From a virus: a DNA stretch of 22,432 bases. Made by a program: the position numbers and the translations under genes. Below are positions 6,956 through 14,309 of this stretch, piece after piece. Below the pieces are notes generated by a model, which saw only the letters and a list, made by a program, of their open reading frames with translations, made no database searches and was not told the DNA's origin. Location: the IMG/VR virus record IMGVR_UViG_3300002835_001194, positions 1 to 22,432 of that record; one strand, given 5' to 3'. How positions within the stretch are numbered: the first letter of the stretch is position 1; each line of letters starts with the position of its first letter.

Positions 6956-8130
6956 AATTTATTTTGTTTTAATTTTTCAATTACCATTTTTGGTGATATT
7001 TTTCTACTACACTCAAAATTTTTATTTTCAGGACAAAAACTTCCGTGATAGCAACATAGTTTATCTGCGTGTTCTTTGGAATTAAAACATCCAGTACATG
7101 CGTTGTAGTTTTTTACTCTGATACAATCTTCTTGAAACTCATACCAATCTTCGGTAAATCCTCCAATCATAACAGTTTTTTTTCCAACTGACCACGATAA
7201 CCAAGATAAACCGGAACACAAACCTATAAAAAATTCACAATGTTTTAAATACCATATACGGTCAGATAATGGAAAATCGCCATTTCTTTTTGTAATATTT
7301 TTTATGTCAGATTTTTCTTTGGATATTGAAACAATCTCATATCCAAGTTTTTTTAATTCTGGTATTAAAGTTTTCCAACCAATTTGATTATTCCATTCTT
7401 TCATCCCTAAAGATGATGAGAATTCAGATATACATATGTATTTTTTTTCAATTGGACGTTCTTCGGATGCATTATCAAAATTTGGTCTTATTTCTTTAAA
7501 TTCTAAACCTAAAATATTTGATGAGGTTTTTTGTAATGGAAATAATAGTGGATGTTCTGGATGTTTATCAACATCAAAAAAAGTTAAATCAGAAGCATAT
7601 TTTATGTTAATACCTTTTTGAAAATTTTGATTTAATTTTTTCATATATTCTTTATGAACTGAACTATTAATTCCAACACCAATTGAATATATCGCATATA
7701 CACCATCATCATTTGAGTTTGTATCAGTTAAACCTTTCCAAGTAATTTCATTATAATATGACTTAAAAAACTCATATAATTTTGTTTCAACAATTAACTC
7801 ACAATTATGTTTTTTTCTGAATTCATCACAATATGGTACCCAACCAATATTATCACCCAAAGCATTACTTTCTAATATAATTTTTACAACTTTATTATTT
7901 AAGTTTAACTCTTCTAAAAATACCTCAACACCATTTTTTAAAATTACAATTTTCCAATTGGTAAAATATTTTCGGGATGTCTTAGTCCAATATCCACATC
8001 TAAGTTGTTCTCTGTGAATTAACTCATTATTTGTGTTATCGTAGAATAAGACATCATATGTAAATCCATCATTACCAATGATGTCAACACTTGCTCCATC
8101 AATATATGATGTTCTAAAAGTTGTTTCCAT
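6949..8130 (-). CDS. TibC-like (autotransporter-type) heptosyltransferase
   Basis: A 393-aa GT9-like glycosyltransferase resembling the autotransporter heptosyltransferase family (TibC/BAHT). Residues about 45-70 hold a beta region (YWTKTSRKYFTNWKIVI). SNALGDNIGWVPY (88-100) matches the family's NALGD acceptor-side motif, and ISEFSSSLGMKEWN (234-247) and IGLCSGLSWLSW (302-313) match the nucleotide-sugar side. The C-terminus carries clustered cysteines (345, 348, 359/360, 366, 374), as in the Cys4 iron finger of TibC. Known members add heptose to adhesin proteins; a protein acceptor such as a tail fibre is inferred. It is flanked by 118-bp direct repeats, and its last two codons lie in glf-derived DNA, so it looks like an inserted cassette. 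Confidence 0.75.
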   Translation of the reverse strand: METTFRTSYIDGASVDIIGNDGFTYDVLFYDNTNNELIHREQLRCGYWTKTSRKYFTNWKIVILKNGVEVFLEELNLNNKVVKIILESNALGDNIGWVPYCDEFRKKHNCELIVETKLYEFFKSYYNEITWKGLTDTNSNDDGVYAIYSIGVGINSSVHKEYMKKLNQNFQKGINIKYASDLTFFDVDKHPEHPLLFPLQKTSSNILGLEFKEIRPNFDNASEERPIEKKYICISEFSSSLGMKEWNNQIGWKTLIPELKKLGYEIVSISKEKSDIKNITKRNGDFPLSDRIWYLKHCEFFIGLCSGLSWLSWSVGKKTVMIGGFTEDWYEFQEDCIRVKNYNACTGCFNSKEHADKLCCYHGSFCPENKNFECSRKISPKMVIEKLKQNKLI

Positions 8131-8147
8131 TTATTTAAATTATTTTT

Positions 8148-8876
8148 CTATGTATGAAAAAACATTACAGGATGTCCATCATCATTTTTAGGGTTTTCTT
8201 CAGTAAAATAATAAAGAGCAATTGAATCCCTATTAATATCTGAAGGAGCATTTAATGGAACAGGATGACCGTGTAATGAATCATCACCTATTGTAAAAAT
8301 AACAACTCTATTAAAAATTGGTTCTACTTTAACTTCAGCATTTTTCATGTTTTTATCCCATAATTCAAGATTACCTTCCCATTCACTTTTCCAATCTTTA
8401 TTGAGATAAAGTAATAAATTCAATCTACGATATATTTTTTTAAGTGGATGAACAGTATAATCTTTGTGTATTGATAATTTACCACCACTCTTAATTCTAT
8501 GAAGTCCACCACCCATTAATAATTCATCTGCCATTAAATTTTTAATGCCCGTTAACTCTTCTAAAAATTTTAACATCTCAGGAGAATTTAAATAATTAAT
8601 TAATGTTGAAGTTACAGGTAAATCTTTTGGCATATTGTTAGCGCTTTCAACATCGTGAGGCCAATAAAATTTATTAACTTGAAATGGTTCTGTCCATTTT
8701 ACAGTATCGTAAGCCCAATTTTTATTTTTATCTATTTCACTAATAACTCCATTTAATATGGATTCAGGTAAAAAGTTATCAATTACAATATATGGGAATG
8801 GTCTTGCCACTTGATATTGAGTTGAAAATTGTTTGGATATATTTAAATTTATCATACTATTATTAATTAAAATCAA
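8148..8876 (-). CDS. 2-oxoglutarate/Fe(II)-dependent oxygenase
   Basis: A 242-aa protein with the double-stranded beta-helix core of prolyl-4-hydroxylase-type oxygenases. The metal triad is visible as HKD (His137, Asp139) and His202 in SLHGHPVP; Arg216 in NRDSIALYY would bind 2-oxoglutarate. GGGLHRIKSGGKLSIHKD and RRLNLLLYLNKDW are typical family segments. It would hydroxylate a protein or sugar using O2 and 2-oxoglutarate. It overlaps the end of the upstream glycosyltransferase gene by 14 nt. An alternative ATG at 8855, 7 nt after that gene's stop, would remove the overlap and give 235 aa. Its last 39 codons are duplicated near glf. Placed among glycosyltransferases, it may prepare or alter a glycosylation site. 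Confidence 0.85.
   Translation of the reverse strand: MILINNSMINLNISKQFSTQYQVARPFPYIVIDNFLPESILNGVISEIDKNKNWAYDTVKWTEPFQVNKFYWPHDVESANNMPKDLPVTSTLINYLNSPEMLKFLEELTGIKNLMADELLMGGGLHRIKSGGKLSIHKDYTVHPLKKIYRRLNLLLYLNKDWKSEWEGNLELWDKNMKNAEVKVEPIFNRVVIFTIGDDSLHGHPVPLNAPSDINRDSIALYYFTEENPKNDDGHPVMFFHT
8149..8266. repeat. 118-bp direct repeat, partner of 6781-6898
   Basis: This is the 3' end of the oxygenase gene, duplicated 1,368 bp away with two mismatches. The two copies are in direct orientation and bracket the heptosyltransferase-like gene, so recombination between them would delete that gene while leaving both glf and the oxygenase intact. Confidence 0.9.
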
Positions 8877-10020
8877 ATTTTATACTATCTAAATTGATAG
8901 TTGGTTGTTTTATTTTATTTTCAATTTTATCCTTATATTCAATTAAGAAATTACTAGTGTCTGTGTAACATTTTCCTTCAATTAAATAAGAATAATTAGG
9001 GAATGGATTTCTTCTTTGAGGGTTTTTCATAATATCAATAATCTCAAGAATTTCTTCAAACATGTTCTTCTCTTCAAGGTAATAACAAAGATACATATAA
9101 TGTTCATTTCTACCAGGAGAGAATTGTTCCGCTAAATTGAAATACTCCATAGTTTTTTGATGGTCACCCATAAATCCATGAGCTCTTGCCATTAAAATAC
9201 AAGCAATATAACACATCTCATCTTGTCTTAACGACACTTTATTTTTATCCCACGCTTTAGTTGTTTCCAAACATCTTTCAAAGTACCAAATAGCTCTTCT
9301 TGCATATTCATCCGAATGTTGTTTTCCAAATGGAAGTTCATCAGGATTACCATAACAATCAGAATAACTCTTAGCTAAATACCACAAATGATAATGGTCT
9401 TCCAATACAGTATTACCAACAACTTTATCAATTTCTAATTCTAATGCATCTCTTAAAAATTTTCTTGGGACATACCAAGTTTGTCCATCTTGAGAAACTA
9501 AATGTCTAAATCCATAAGGCATTGTTCTTCTTTCAAATTCTTCCCCTATTTCAGGTAAATGAATTGTTTCGTGTCTTTTATCGTGTTGAAAGAACCAAGG
9601 TCTTTTAGCATTCCATAACCAAGTTCTAAAATATTTTAAATCACCAGTTTCAGCAACAAGATTATAACTATCAACAGAAGTATTGTCAAAAATAGACCAA
9701 TCAAAATCCTCATCAACGTGAAGTCTTTCATCCGCATCCATTCTTAAAATCCAATCACAACCGTGGTCAGCCTTTAAACACTCTTGTAAAGTATGGTCTC
9801 GGTTATAACCAGGAAACTGCCACGCAATTTCATACAAAAATCCAGGTATATTTTTTTCTTTGAAGAAATTTTTAATAATATCTTGTGTTCCATCTTTGGA
9901 ACCATTATCTTGTATTACCCAATAATCTATGTATCTATAACACGATTCCAACATTCTGGTTATTGTTGGTGCTTCATTTGCGACCATCGCATTTAAGCAA
10001 ATTTTTGTTTTTTTATTCAT
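8863..10020 (-). CDS. Family 2 glycosyltransferase with helical-repeat tail
   Basis: A 385-aa protein. The N-terminal ~200 residues are a GT-A domain: CLNAMVANEAPTI opens it, the nucleotide-binding strand ends at QDNGSKDGT (37-45), and the metal-binding DxD is MDADERL (94-100). The C-terminal ~150 residues are helical and TPR-like (ARRAIWYFERCLE, MARAHGFMGDHQKTMEYF). This architecture, GT2 plus TPR, is common in protein or peptide glycosyltransferases and in phage GTs. It overlaps the next upstream gene by 8 nt, so the two are translationally coupled. The donor and acceptor are unknown. Confidence 0.85.
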   Translation of the reverse strand: MNKKTKICLNAMVANEAPTITRMLESCYRYIDYWVIQDNGSKDGTQDIIKNFFKEKNIPGFLYEIAWQFPGYNRDHTLQECLKADHGCDWILRMDADERLHVDEDFDWSIFDNTSVDSYNLVAETGDLKYFRTWLWNAKRPWFFQHDKRHETIHLPEIGEEFERRTMPYGFRHLVSQDGQTWYVPRKFLRDALELEIDKVVGNTVLEDHYHLWYLAKSYSDCYGNPDELPFGKQHSDEYARRAIWYFERCLETTKAWDKNKVSLRQDEMCYIACILMARAHGFMGDHQKTMEYFNLAEQFSPGRNEHYMYLCYYLEEKNMFEEILEIIDIMKNPQRRNPFPNYSYLIEGKCYTDTSNFLIEYKDKIENKIKQPTINLDSIKFDFN

Positions 10021-11260
10021 ATATGTAGTTCATTACTTGTTCTTCTTTATGATATTTTCTAATAGCCGTACTATTTTGAAATTTTTGAGAATGTCCTAAA
10101 TCTTCAAACCAATTCCAATCGTGAAATCCTAATTCAAGTATTCTGTTATGAATTGCCAAATCATAATAATCTCTAATTAATCTAGCCCGTCTATTAATAT
10201 CTTGTGAATTATTATCTACCGTGGTATTTCTATTACTATATTGGAGATATAATACTTGTTTAACGTGAATCATTCTTGTATGTAAAAACGTTTTCATTAT
10301 AATTTCTAAATCATCAGCAACTGGAGTATTTTTGTTATGACCACCAATTTCAAGATATGTTTCTCGTTTCCACATTCTGACGTGGTCAGGCATACTAATA
10401 TTATATCTAATACTTAATGGATTAATGTCAGGGTACCAATGAGCCAAGGTATCATCACCATCAACATTAACCCAAGTGTGACCAGCATAACCAAAATCAA
10501 AATAATTATCTTCTCTACCATACCAATTACCAGACCAATCGTGGTCATAATATTTCATTTCCCCATCTTCATATTGTTCAGATACATCAGAGTATAAAAA
10601 TCCAGCATCAGGAAACTTTAATATGGCATCGTTACAAACTTCAAGACATTTATTAGTTAAAGCGTCATCGTGGTCTAATTCAACCAACCAATCACCATCG
10701 CCTAACATTGCCGCTCTATGTTTAGATAAACCAATATTACCACCACTTAAAGGAAATATTTTATGTAGTTTAACACGATAATCTTTATCCGATATTTCTT
10801 TTAATATTTTCCAAGTTTCTTCATCAGGAGAATCATCTACAACAATCCATTCCCAATTAGTTAATGTTTGATTTGCCAAACTTTGATAAGTTCTTCTAAT
10901 TCTTTCGCCTGTTTGATATGTTGGTGTAAACACACTAAATCTTGGACGTACAACCTCAAGAGCTTTAAATACTGTTTTACATACAATATCATTTGCCAAA
11001 ATATTATCAGCCAATATTTCAGAATATTGTAAATGAATTCTTCTTAATTGATAATGAGGTATATCAATTTTTAACCCTATAGAAATTATCAAATCTGGTT
11101 TATACTTAGTATAATCACCCAAAACATCATCAGTATAAGGTAAAGAATAAACAACTACTTCATCATATAAATTTTCTTGAAAATAGATGTCTGATATTAA
11201 AATCTCCGTCCCTTTTGTGTGCCAACCATAAACAATAGCACTTGGTTTTTTTGTTTTCAT
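10013..11260 (-). CDS. Family 2 glycosyltransferase with N-terminal extension
   Basis: A 415-aa protein. Residues 1-104 form an extension with a Rossmann-like look (AIVYGWHTKGTEI, DLIISIGLKID). The GT-A core begins at PRFSVFTPTYQ (106-116), with VVDDSPDEET (140-149) as the nucleotide-binding end of strand 4 and the metal-binding ELDHDD (194-199). GGHNKNTPVADDLEI supplies the typical GG and (E/D)D acceptor-side motif. It is the first glycosyltransferase of the island in transcription order, 22 nt downstream of a small unknown gene. The N-terminal domain could bind another sugar nucleotide or partner protein; this is a guess. Confidence 0.85.
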   Translation of the reverse strand: MKTKKPSAIVYGWHTKGTEILISDIYFQENLYDEVVVYSLPYTDDVLGDYTKYKPDLIISIGLKIDIPHYQLRRIHLQYSEILADNILANDIVCKTVFKALEVVRPRFSVFTPTYQTGERIRRTYQSLANQTLTNWEWIVVDDSPDEETWKILKEISDKDYRVKLHKIFPLSGGNIGLSKHRAAMLGDGDWLVELDHDDALTNKCLEVCNDAILKFPDAGFLYSDVSEQYEDGEMKYYDHDWSGNWYGREDNYFDFGYAGHTWVNVDGDDTLAHWYPDINPLSIRYNISMPDHVRMWKRETYLEIGGHNKNTPVADDLEIIMKTFLHTRMIHVKQVLYLQYSNRNTTVDNNSQDINRRARLIRDYYDLAIHNRILELGFHDWNWFEDLGHSQKFQNSTAIRKYHKEEQVMNYIYE

Positions 11261-11282
11261 TAAAAATAAAATTGTATTTTTT

Positions 11283-11633
11283 TTAATTATTTATATCTTC
11301 AAAATCTCCGTCACAACTCCAATCAGTTAAAATAAACTCTAACTCTAACCAAGTAAGATGTTTATGTGAATTAGTAATTGCTGTAGCTTTTAACCCACCA
11401 CTAGAAACTACACCTTCATTTGAACGACCACGAGTACGTTTCTTTGATAAAGATATTGCACTTTCAAATCTTTTTTTTGATGCGGATTTAAGTTCATCAA
11501 TTGTTGGAACTTTATTATCATTATGTACCCAACGCCAATTAAGAAATTTCATAACATAATGACATCTTAAAAAATCGAAGTTTTCTATGACATCATCAAT
11601 CATTTGAGCTTCTATTTTTTCTTGCTTTGTCAT
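11283..11633 (-). CDS. Small conserved phage-type protein, unknown
   Basis: A 116-aa protein with FDFLRCHYVMKFLNWRW near residues 19-35, VPTIDELK (43-50), a basic stretch KKRTRGRSN, a GGLKAT segment and a tail motif LELEFILTDWSCD. The order 'FDF..V...L.W.W ... VPT..EL ... GGLKA ... L.L.FIL..W' is one I associate with small uncharacterised phage proteins. Its start overlaps the last base of the upstream gene's stop (11633), so it is co-translated with that gene. No function can be assigned. Confidence 0.65.
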   Translation of the reverse strand: MTKQEKIEAQMIDDVIENFDFLRCHYVMKFLNWRWVHNDNKVPTIDELKSASKKRFESAISLSKKRTRGRSNEGVVSSGGLKATAITNSHKHLTWLELEFILTDWSCDGDFEDINN

Positions 11634-11821
11634 TAACCACCTATTTTCTTAATTTGATAAATGTAACCTGAATCTGAATTTACTTGAAATGCCTCACACA
11701 TCTTTTGTGCCTCATCGTTGGTTTCAAACTCCAAAACCTCACCTTGAGAATCTAATATGATTACAGGTAAGGTTTTTTTGTGACCTTTGTTTTCAATATA
11801 TTTTATAATAACATAACTCAT
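11633..11821 (-). CDS. Small unknown protein
   Basis: A 62-aa soluble protein starting MSYVIIKYIENKG, with beta-strand-like hydrophobic stretches (LPVIILDSQGEVLEF) and a helix (DEAQKMCEAFQ). The pattern suggests a compact alpha/beta fold, and phages encode many such small proteins of unknown role. The frame extends eight codons upstream to an ATG at 11845, but the ATG at 11821 was preferred because the extra peptide is Tyr/Cys-rich and its DNA looks like leader. It is likely first in the operon leading into the glycosyltransferases. Confidence 0.55.
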   Translation of the reverse strand: MSYVIIKYIENKGHKKTLPVIILDSQGEVLEFETNDEAQKMCEAFQVNSDSGYIYQIKKIGG

Positions 11822-11875
11822 ACAACAATAATAACTTAAATTCAATAATCTATCAATAGTTATTTAGAGTTTTTG

Positions 11876-11900
11876 CTCCACAAAATTATCTTTTGTGGAG
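11876..11900 (-). other. Hairpin spanning a stop codon
   Basis: A perfect 10-bp stem (CTCCACAAAA with its complement) and 5-nt loop overlap the last codons and TAA of the gene ending at 11886. On the minus strand it is followed by CAAAAACTC and not a T run, so it is a poor intrinsic terminator. It could protect a 3' end or stop transcription inefficiently. Confidence 0.5.
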
Positions 11901-12470
11901 TTGATTTACGATAAACAACATAGGTCCATCCCATCTTTTAATTTGTTTTTTTGGAACCACAAATTCCATCTCTCCTATTTCTTCAACACGTTTCATATAT
12001 TCATCACGGAAACGTTCAACCTCATTAACATTTTTAATATAATTAATTCTCATATGTTTAGCACAGGTTTTACCTAATTTACTTAACATTGAGAACTCAT
12101 CCGTTAAAGTTCTTCCACAACACATACAAATGTCACCTCTTTTTATTGTCATTTTACCAGAAAAAGTGATTTCTTTTTTACCGATGGCAATAATACGAGT
12201 AATATCCATTAACATTGGGTTAAACTCTAATTCATACTTTTCTTTTAATTTTTGTCCAACATTAATCCCTAAATGAATTGTTTGTCCAACTGTTGGCCAA
12301 TTAACATTATACACTTTTTCGTCTTTCTCTTTATTAAAGATATTAACAACCGCTTCTTCTTGTTTTTTGGTTAATTTACCATATCTAACAATAACTTCTT
12401 TCATTTTAACAACAAAAGAACTGGTTCCTTCATATTTTTGAACTTTGTCTAAGATTTCTGAGTTTGTCAT
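11886..12470 (-). CDS. Unknown protein with a zinc-ribbon-like cysteine cluster
   Basis: A 194-aa protein. Residues 115-139 hold CMCCGRTLTD, SMLSKLGKTCAKH: cysteines 115, 117, 118 and 136 plus His139. This resembles the 'C-x-x-C-G-R-x-L-T-D-x-x-S-x-x-x-G-x-G-x-x-C' module of DUF6011-type phage proteins, usually a small zinc-binding unit. An N-terminal helix pair (residues 20-50) and a beta segment (GQTIHLGINVG, DITRIIAIGKKEITFSG) precede it. It has its own promoter with a -7 TATCTTTG 22 nt before the ATG. Function unknown; nucleic-acid binding is plausible. Confidence 0.7.
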   Translation of the reverse strand: MTNSEILDKVQKYEGTSSFVVKMKEVIVRYGKLTKKQEEAVVNIFNKEKDEKVYNVNWPTVGQTIHLGINVGQKLKEKYELEFNPMLMDITRIIAIGKKEITFSGKMTIKRGDICMCCGRTLTDEFSMLSKLGKTCAKHMRINYIKNVNEVERFRDEYMKRVEEIGEMEFVVPKKQIKRWDGPMLFIVNQLHKR

Positions 12471-12492
12471 AGTTTTATTGGATTTGTTGATA

Positions 12493-12524
12493 CAAAGATA
12501 CTAATTATATTTGACTTTACAAAA
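12493..12524 (-). promoter_or_regulatory. Bacteroidetes-type promoter of the 12470 gene
   Basis: On the minus strand, -33 TTTTG and -7 TATCTTTG (TAnnTTTG) are separated by 19 nt and end 22 nt before the ATG. The spacer contains AAAGTCAAAT, which also occurs at the same distance from the -7 box in the promoter at 13035-13066. This fits host sigma-A-type recognition in Bacteroidetes. Confidence 0.75.
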
Positions 12525-12545
12525 AAAAATCCCTCGATTGAGGGA
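12521..12545 (-). terminator. Intrinsic terminator after the 12552-13010 gene
   Basis: A 6-bp stem (TCCCTC/GAGGGA) with loop GATT is followed on the minus strand by nine T residues. It starts 6 nt after the gene's stop and overlaps the -33 box of the next promoter. T residues on the other side would let it act in both directions. Confidence 0.8.
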
Positions 12546-12551
12546 CTTTTT

Positions 12552-13010
12552 TTAATTATTTGAAAATGCTTTGTCTGCCCAAGTTTTGGCTCCAACCATT
12601 TCCCACAACTTCATATCACACATATTAGGGAATGACTCTCTCATCGTTCCTACGGTAATTACTTTAAGGAACCCAAGGTCAATTGAATGCCACTTACCAC
12701 CTTTGGTTGTGTAAACGTTCATCCAGTGTCCAAACTCATTTTTTGCTTGGATATTAACCAATGAGTTTTTACTATATCCACGAATAACTTCGGAAACAAT
12801 GTCTTTACTATCGTGAATATTAATAAAACCTGCTTGACATTTGTTAGCAATACGGAACTCATACTCTTGATTCTCATCTTTTAAATGGTTAGATACCATT
12901 ACAGAAGTTCTCTTACCTTTAATGGTTGTGTCAAATGAACCATAAAATACGTCACCTGCTAAGGTTCCTTCAGTTACTTTGATGAATGTGTTTGTTGTTG
13001 TAGTTGTCAT
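12552..13010 (-). CDS. Unknown single-gene unit
   Basis: A 152-aa soluble protein starting MTTTTTNTFIKV. The pattern is mostly beta-strand (GTLAGDVFYGSFDTTIKGKRTSVMV, SLVNIQAKNEFGHWMNVYTTKGGKWHSIDLGFLKV), ending in a short helix. No family recognised. It is transcribed alone: a good promoter sits 25 nt upstream and a terminator 6 nt downstream. Private promoters like this are typical of early, host-takeover phage genes, but that timing is inferred. Confidence 0.65.
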   Translation of the reverse strand: MTTTTTNTFIKVTEGTLAGDVFYGSFDTTIKGKRTSVMVSNHLKDENQEYEFRIANKCQAGFINIHDSKDIVSEVIRGYSKNSLVNIQAKNEFGHWMNVYTTKGGKWHSIDLGFLKVITVGTMRESFPNMCDMKLWEMVGAKTWADKAFSNN

Positions 13011-13034
13011 AATCTTTTTCTTTATTTGTGTTCA

Positions 13035-13066
13035 CAAAGATAATAATAAGATTTGACTTTGCCAAA
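13035..13066 (-). promoter_or_regulatory. Bacteroidetes-type promoter of the 13010 gene
   Basis: Minus-strand -33 TTTG and -7 TATCTTTG, 20 nt apart, end 24 nt before the ATG. The spacer shares AAAGTCAAAT with the promoter at 12493-12524, each time 8 nt before the -7 box, suggesting a common regulator site or family of promoters. Confidence 0.75.
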
Positions 13067-13097
13067 TAATATTTATATTAATATAGATTATTATAAT

Positions 13098-13421
13098 ATG
13101 ACTATCACAGAAACAGCAAAAAACAAGATTTTAATCCTCAAAAGTGAAGGTAATATGGATGAAAACCACTTTGTTAGGGTTTCCGTTAAAGGTGGAGGTT
13201 GTTCAGGATTATCCTATGATTTAGATTTTGACAACAAAATTAACCCATCAGACCAAATATTTGAAGATAAAGGTGAAAAAATAGTAATGGATATGAAGTC
13301 CTTTTTATATCTTGCTGGAACAGAATTAGACTTCTCAGATGGTTTAAACGGTAAAGGATTTATATTTAACAACCCAAATGCGAGCCGTACTTGTGGGTGT
13401 GGTGAATCATTTTCTGTTTAA
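13098..13421 (+). CDS. A-type iron-sulfur carrier (IscA/SufA/ErpA family)
   Basis: A 107-aa HesB/IscA-family protein. All three cluster-binding cysteines are present: Cys35 in GGGCSGLSY and Cys99/Cys101 in the C-terminal TCGCGESFSV, the same spacing as E. coli IscA. The family accepts or delivers [2Fe-2S]/[4Fe-4S] clusters. The chosen start is ATG 13098 (MTITETAKNK), which removes an upstream AT-rich extension and gives the normal family length. It is a lone plus-strand gene abutting the convergent transglycosylase gene. Phages are known to carry hesB/iscA-like genes as auxiliary metabolic genes; here it could help iron-dependent phage or host enzymes. Confidence 0.92.
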   Translation: MTITETAKNKILILKSEGNMDENHFVRVSVKGGGCSGLSYDLDFDNKINPSDQIFEDKGEKIVMDMKSFLYLAGTELDFSDGLNGKGFIFNNPNASRTCGCGESFSV

Positions 13422-13964
13422 CTACAATTTAATCCAATGTTTAGTGTATTCCTTATTTGAGACACAAAACCGAGCATAATCATTAATTTGAGGATAACCA
13501 GTATTATAATACCCACAAGCGACTCCCCAATCCCCATATCTTTTATGTAAGTTTCTTAATAACCTCATAGAGATATGAACATTCAGGTCAATATTGTGTA
13601 ATAAATCACTCTTACTAATTTGTTTACCTGTCACATAATTAGCCGTTTTTGGCATAATCTGCATAGGACCTTTAGCTCCCGCATATGATGTTAATTTTCC
13701 GTGATAAGTCCAATCGAATGGTCCTTGATAAGTTGTTTCAAGATAGGCAATATTGTAGGCAATGTATTTTGGAACTTTATATCTTTTAGAATATTTCTCA
13801 ATTGAGGTATAAACTTGAAGGCTGTATGGTGAGTTTGGATTACCTCCAACATCTTCGAGTTTATACTCAGGAATCTCTTTAGAAACCTTCACTAAACTAA
13901 CCGTTAGGGTAATGATTACCACCAACATAATTAAGTAAAGAAATTTTAAACTATTCTTTATCAC
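13422..13964 (-). CDS. Membrane-anchored lytic transglycosylase (SLT fold)
   Basis: A 180-aa protein with an N-terminal hydrophobic helix (residues 8-25) that would serve as a signal anchor. The goose-type/SLT catalytic domain follows: AYLETTYQG contains the candidate catalytic Glu76, GAKGPMQIMPKTA (96-108) is the family's GxMQ(I/L)xPxTA block, and ACGYYNTG provides the conserved AYNxG-like segment. It would cleave peptidoglycan glycan strands with 1,6-anhydro ring formation. The start is a GTG at 13964 that shares one base with the upstream gene's TAG stop, implying coupled translation. It could serve host lysis or cell-wall penetration; a spanin or holin is not evident beyond the adjacent small membrane protein. 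Confidence 0.88.
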   Translation of the reverse strand: MIKNSLKFLYLIMLVVIITLTVSLVKVSKEIPEYKLEDVGGNPNSPYSLQVYTSIEKYSKRYKVPKYIAYNIAYLETTYQGPFDWTYHGKLTSYAGAKGPMQIMPKTANYVTGKQISKSDLLHNIDLNVHISMRLLRNLHKRYGDWGVACGYYNTGYPQINDYARFCVSNKEYTKHWIKL

Positions 13965-14275
13965 TACTTAACTGGATTAGCTTGTTGTCCCCAAATGTTT
14001 TTAGCGTAAAGGTTGAAAATTGTATAACCAATACTGTCTTGATAAACGGTATATGAACCGTCATTTTTCGAAATAATTAACAAATGATTATTCTCATCAA
14101 TTGCTAATTTTACATCAGCTCTTTTAACTGACACTGGCTTGTTTATTTTGAAACTACTTTTAATCATATTATAGTAGTATCCAATCGAAACTCCCGTACC
14201 TAAACTAACTAAGATTACGGTGTAAAGTCCAACTTGAGCAGCTGTCTTTTTTAATTTATCTTTCAAATTTTCCAT
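13964..14275 (-). CDS. Small single-helix membrane protein coupled to the transglycosylase
   Basis: A 103-aa protein with a charged N-terminal stretch (MENLKDKLKKT), one transmembrane helix at about 14-34, and a soluble C-terminal domain of mainly beta-strands (VKLAIDENNHLLIISKNDGSYTVYQD). Its TAG stop overlaps the GTG start of the transglycosylase by one base. It is placed to be a partner of that enzyme, for example an accessory lysis or envelope protein, but no family is recognised. Its ATG at 14275 follows a 34-nt gap from the upstream gene. Confidence 0.65.
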   Translation of the reverse strand: MENLKDKLKKTAAQVGLYTVILVSLGTGVSIGYYYNMIKSSFKINKPVSVKRADVKLAIDENNHLLIISKNDGSYTVYQDSIGYTIFNLYAKNIWGQQANPVK

Positions 14276-14309
14276 ATGTAAAGGTATTAAAATTTATTTG
14301 TATTATCAA

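Noticed and set aside
9086-9093. A TATCTTTG box on the minus strand inside the 8863-10020 glycosyltransferase gene
   Set aside because: It is deep inside a coding region with no start codon nearby; one or two chance copies are expected in this sequence.
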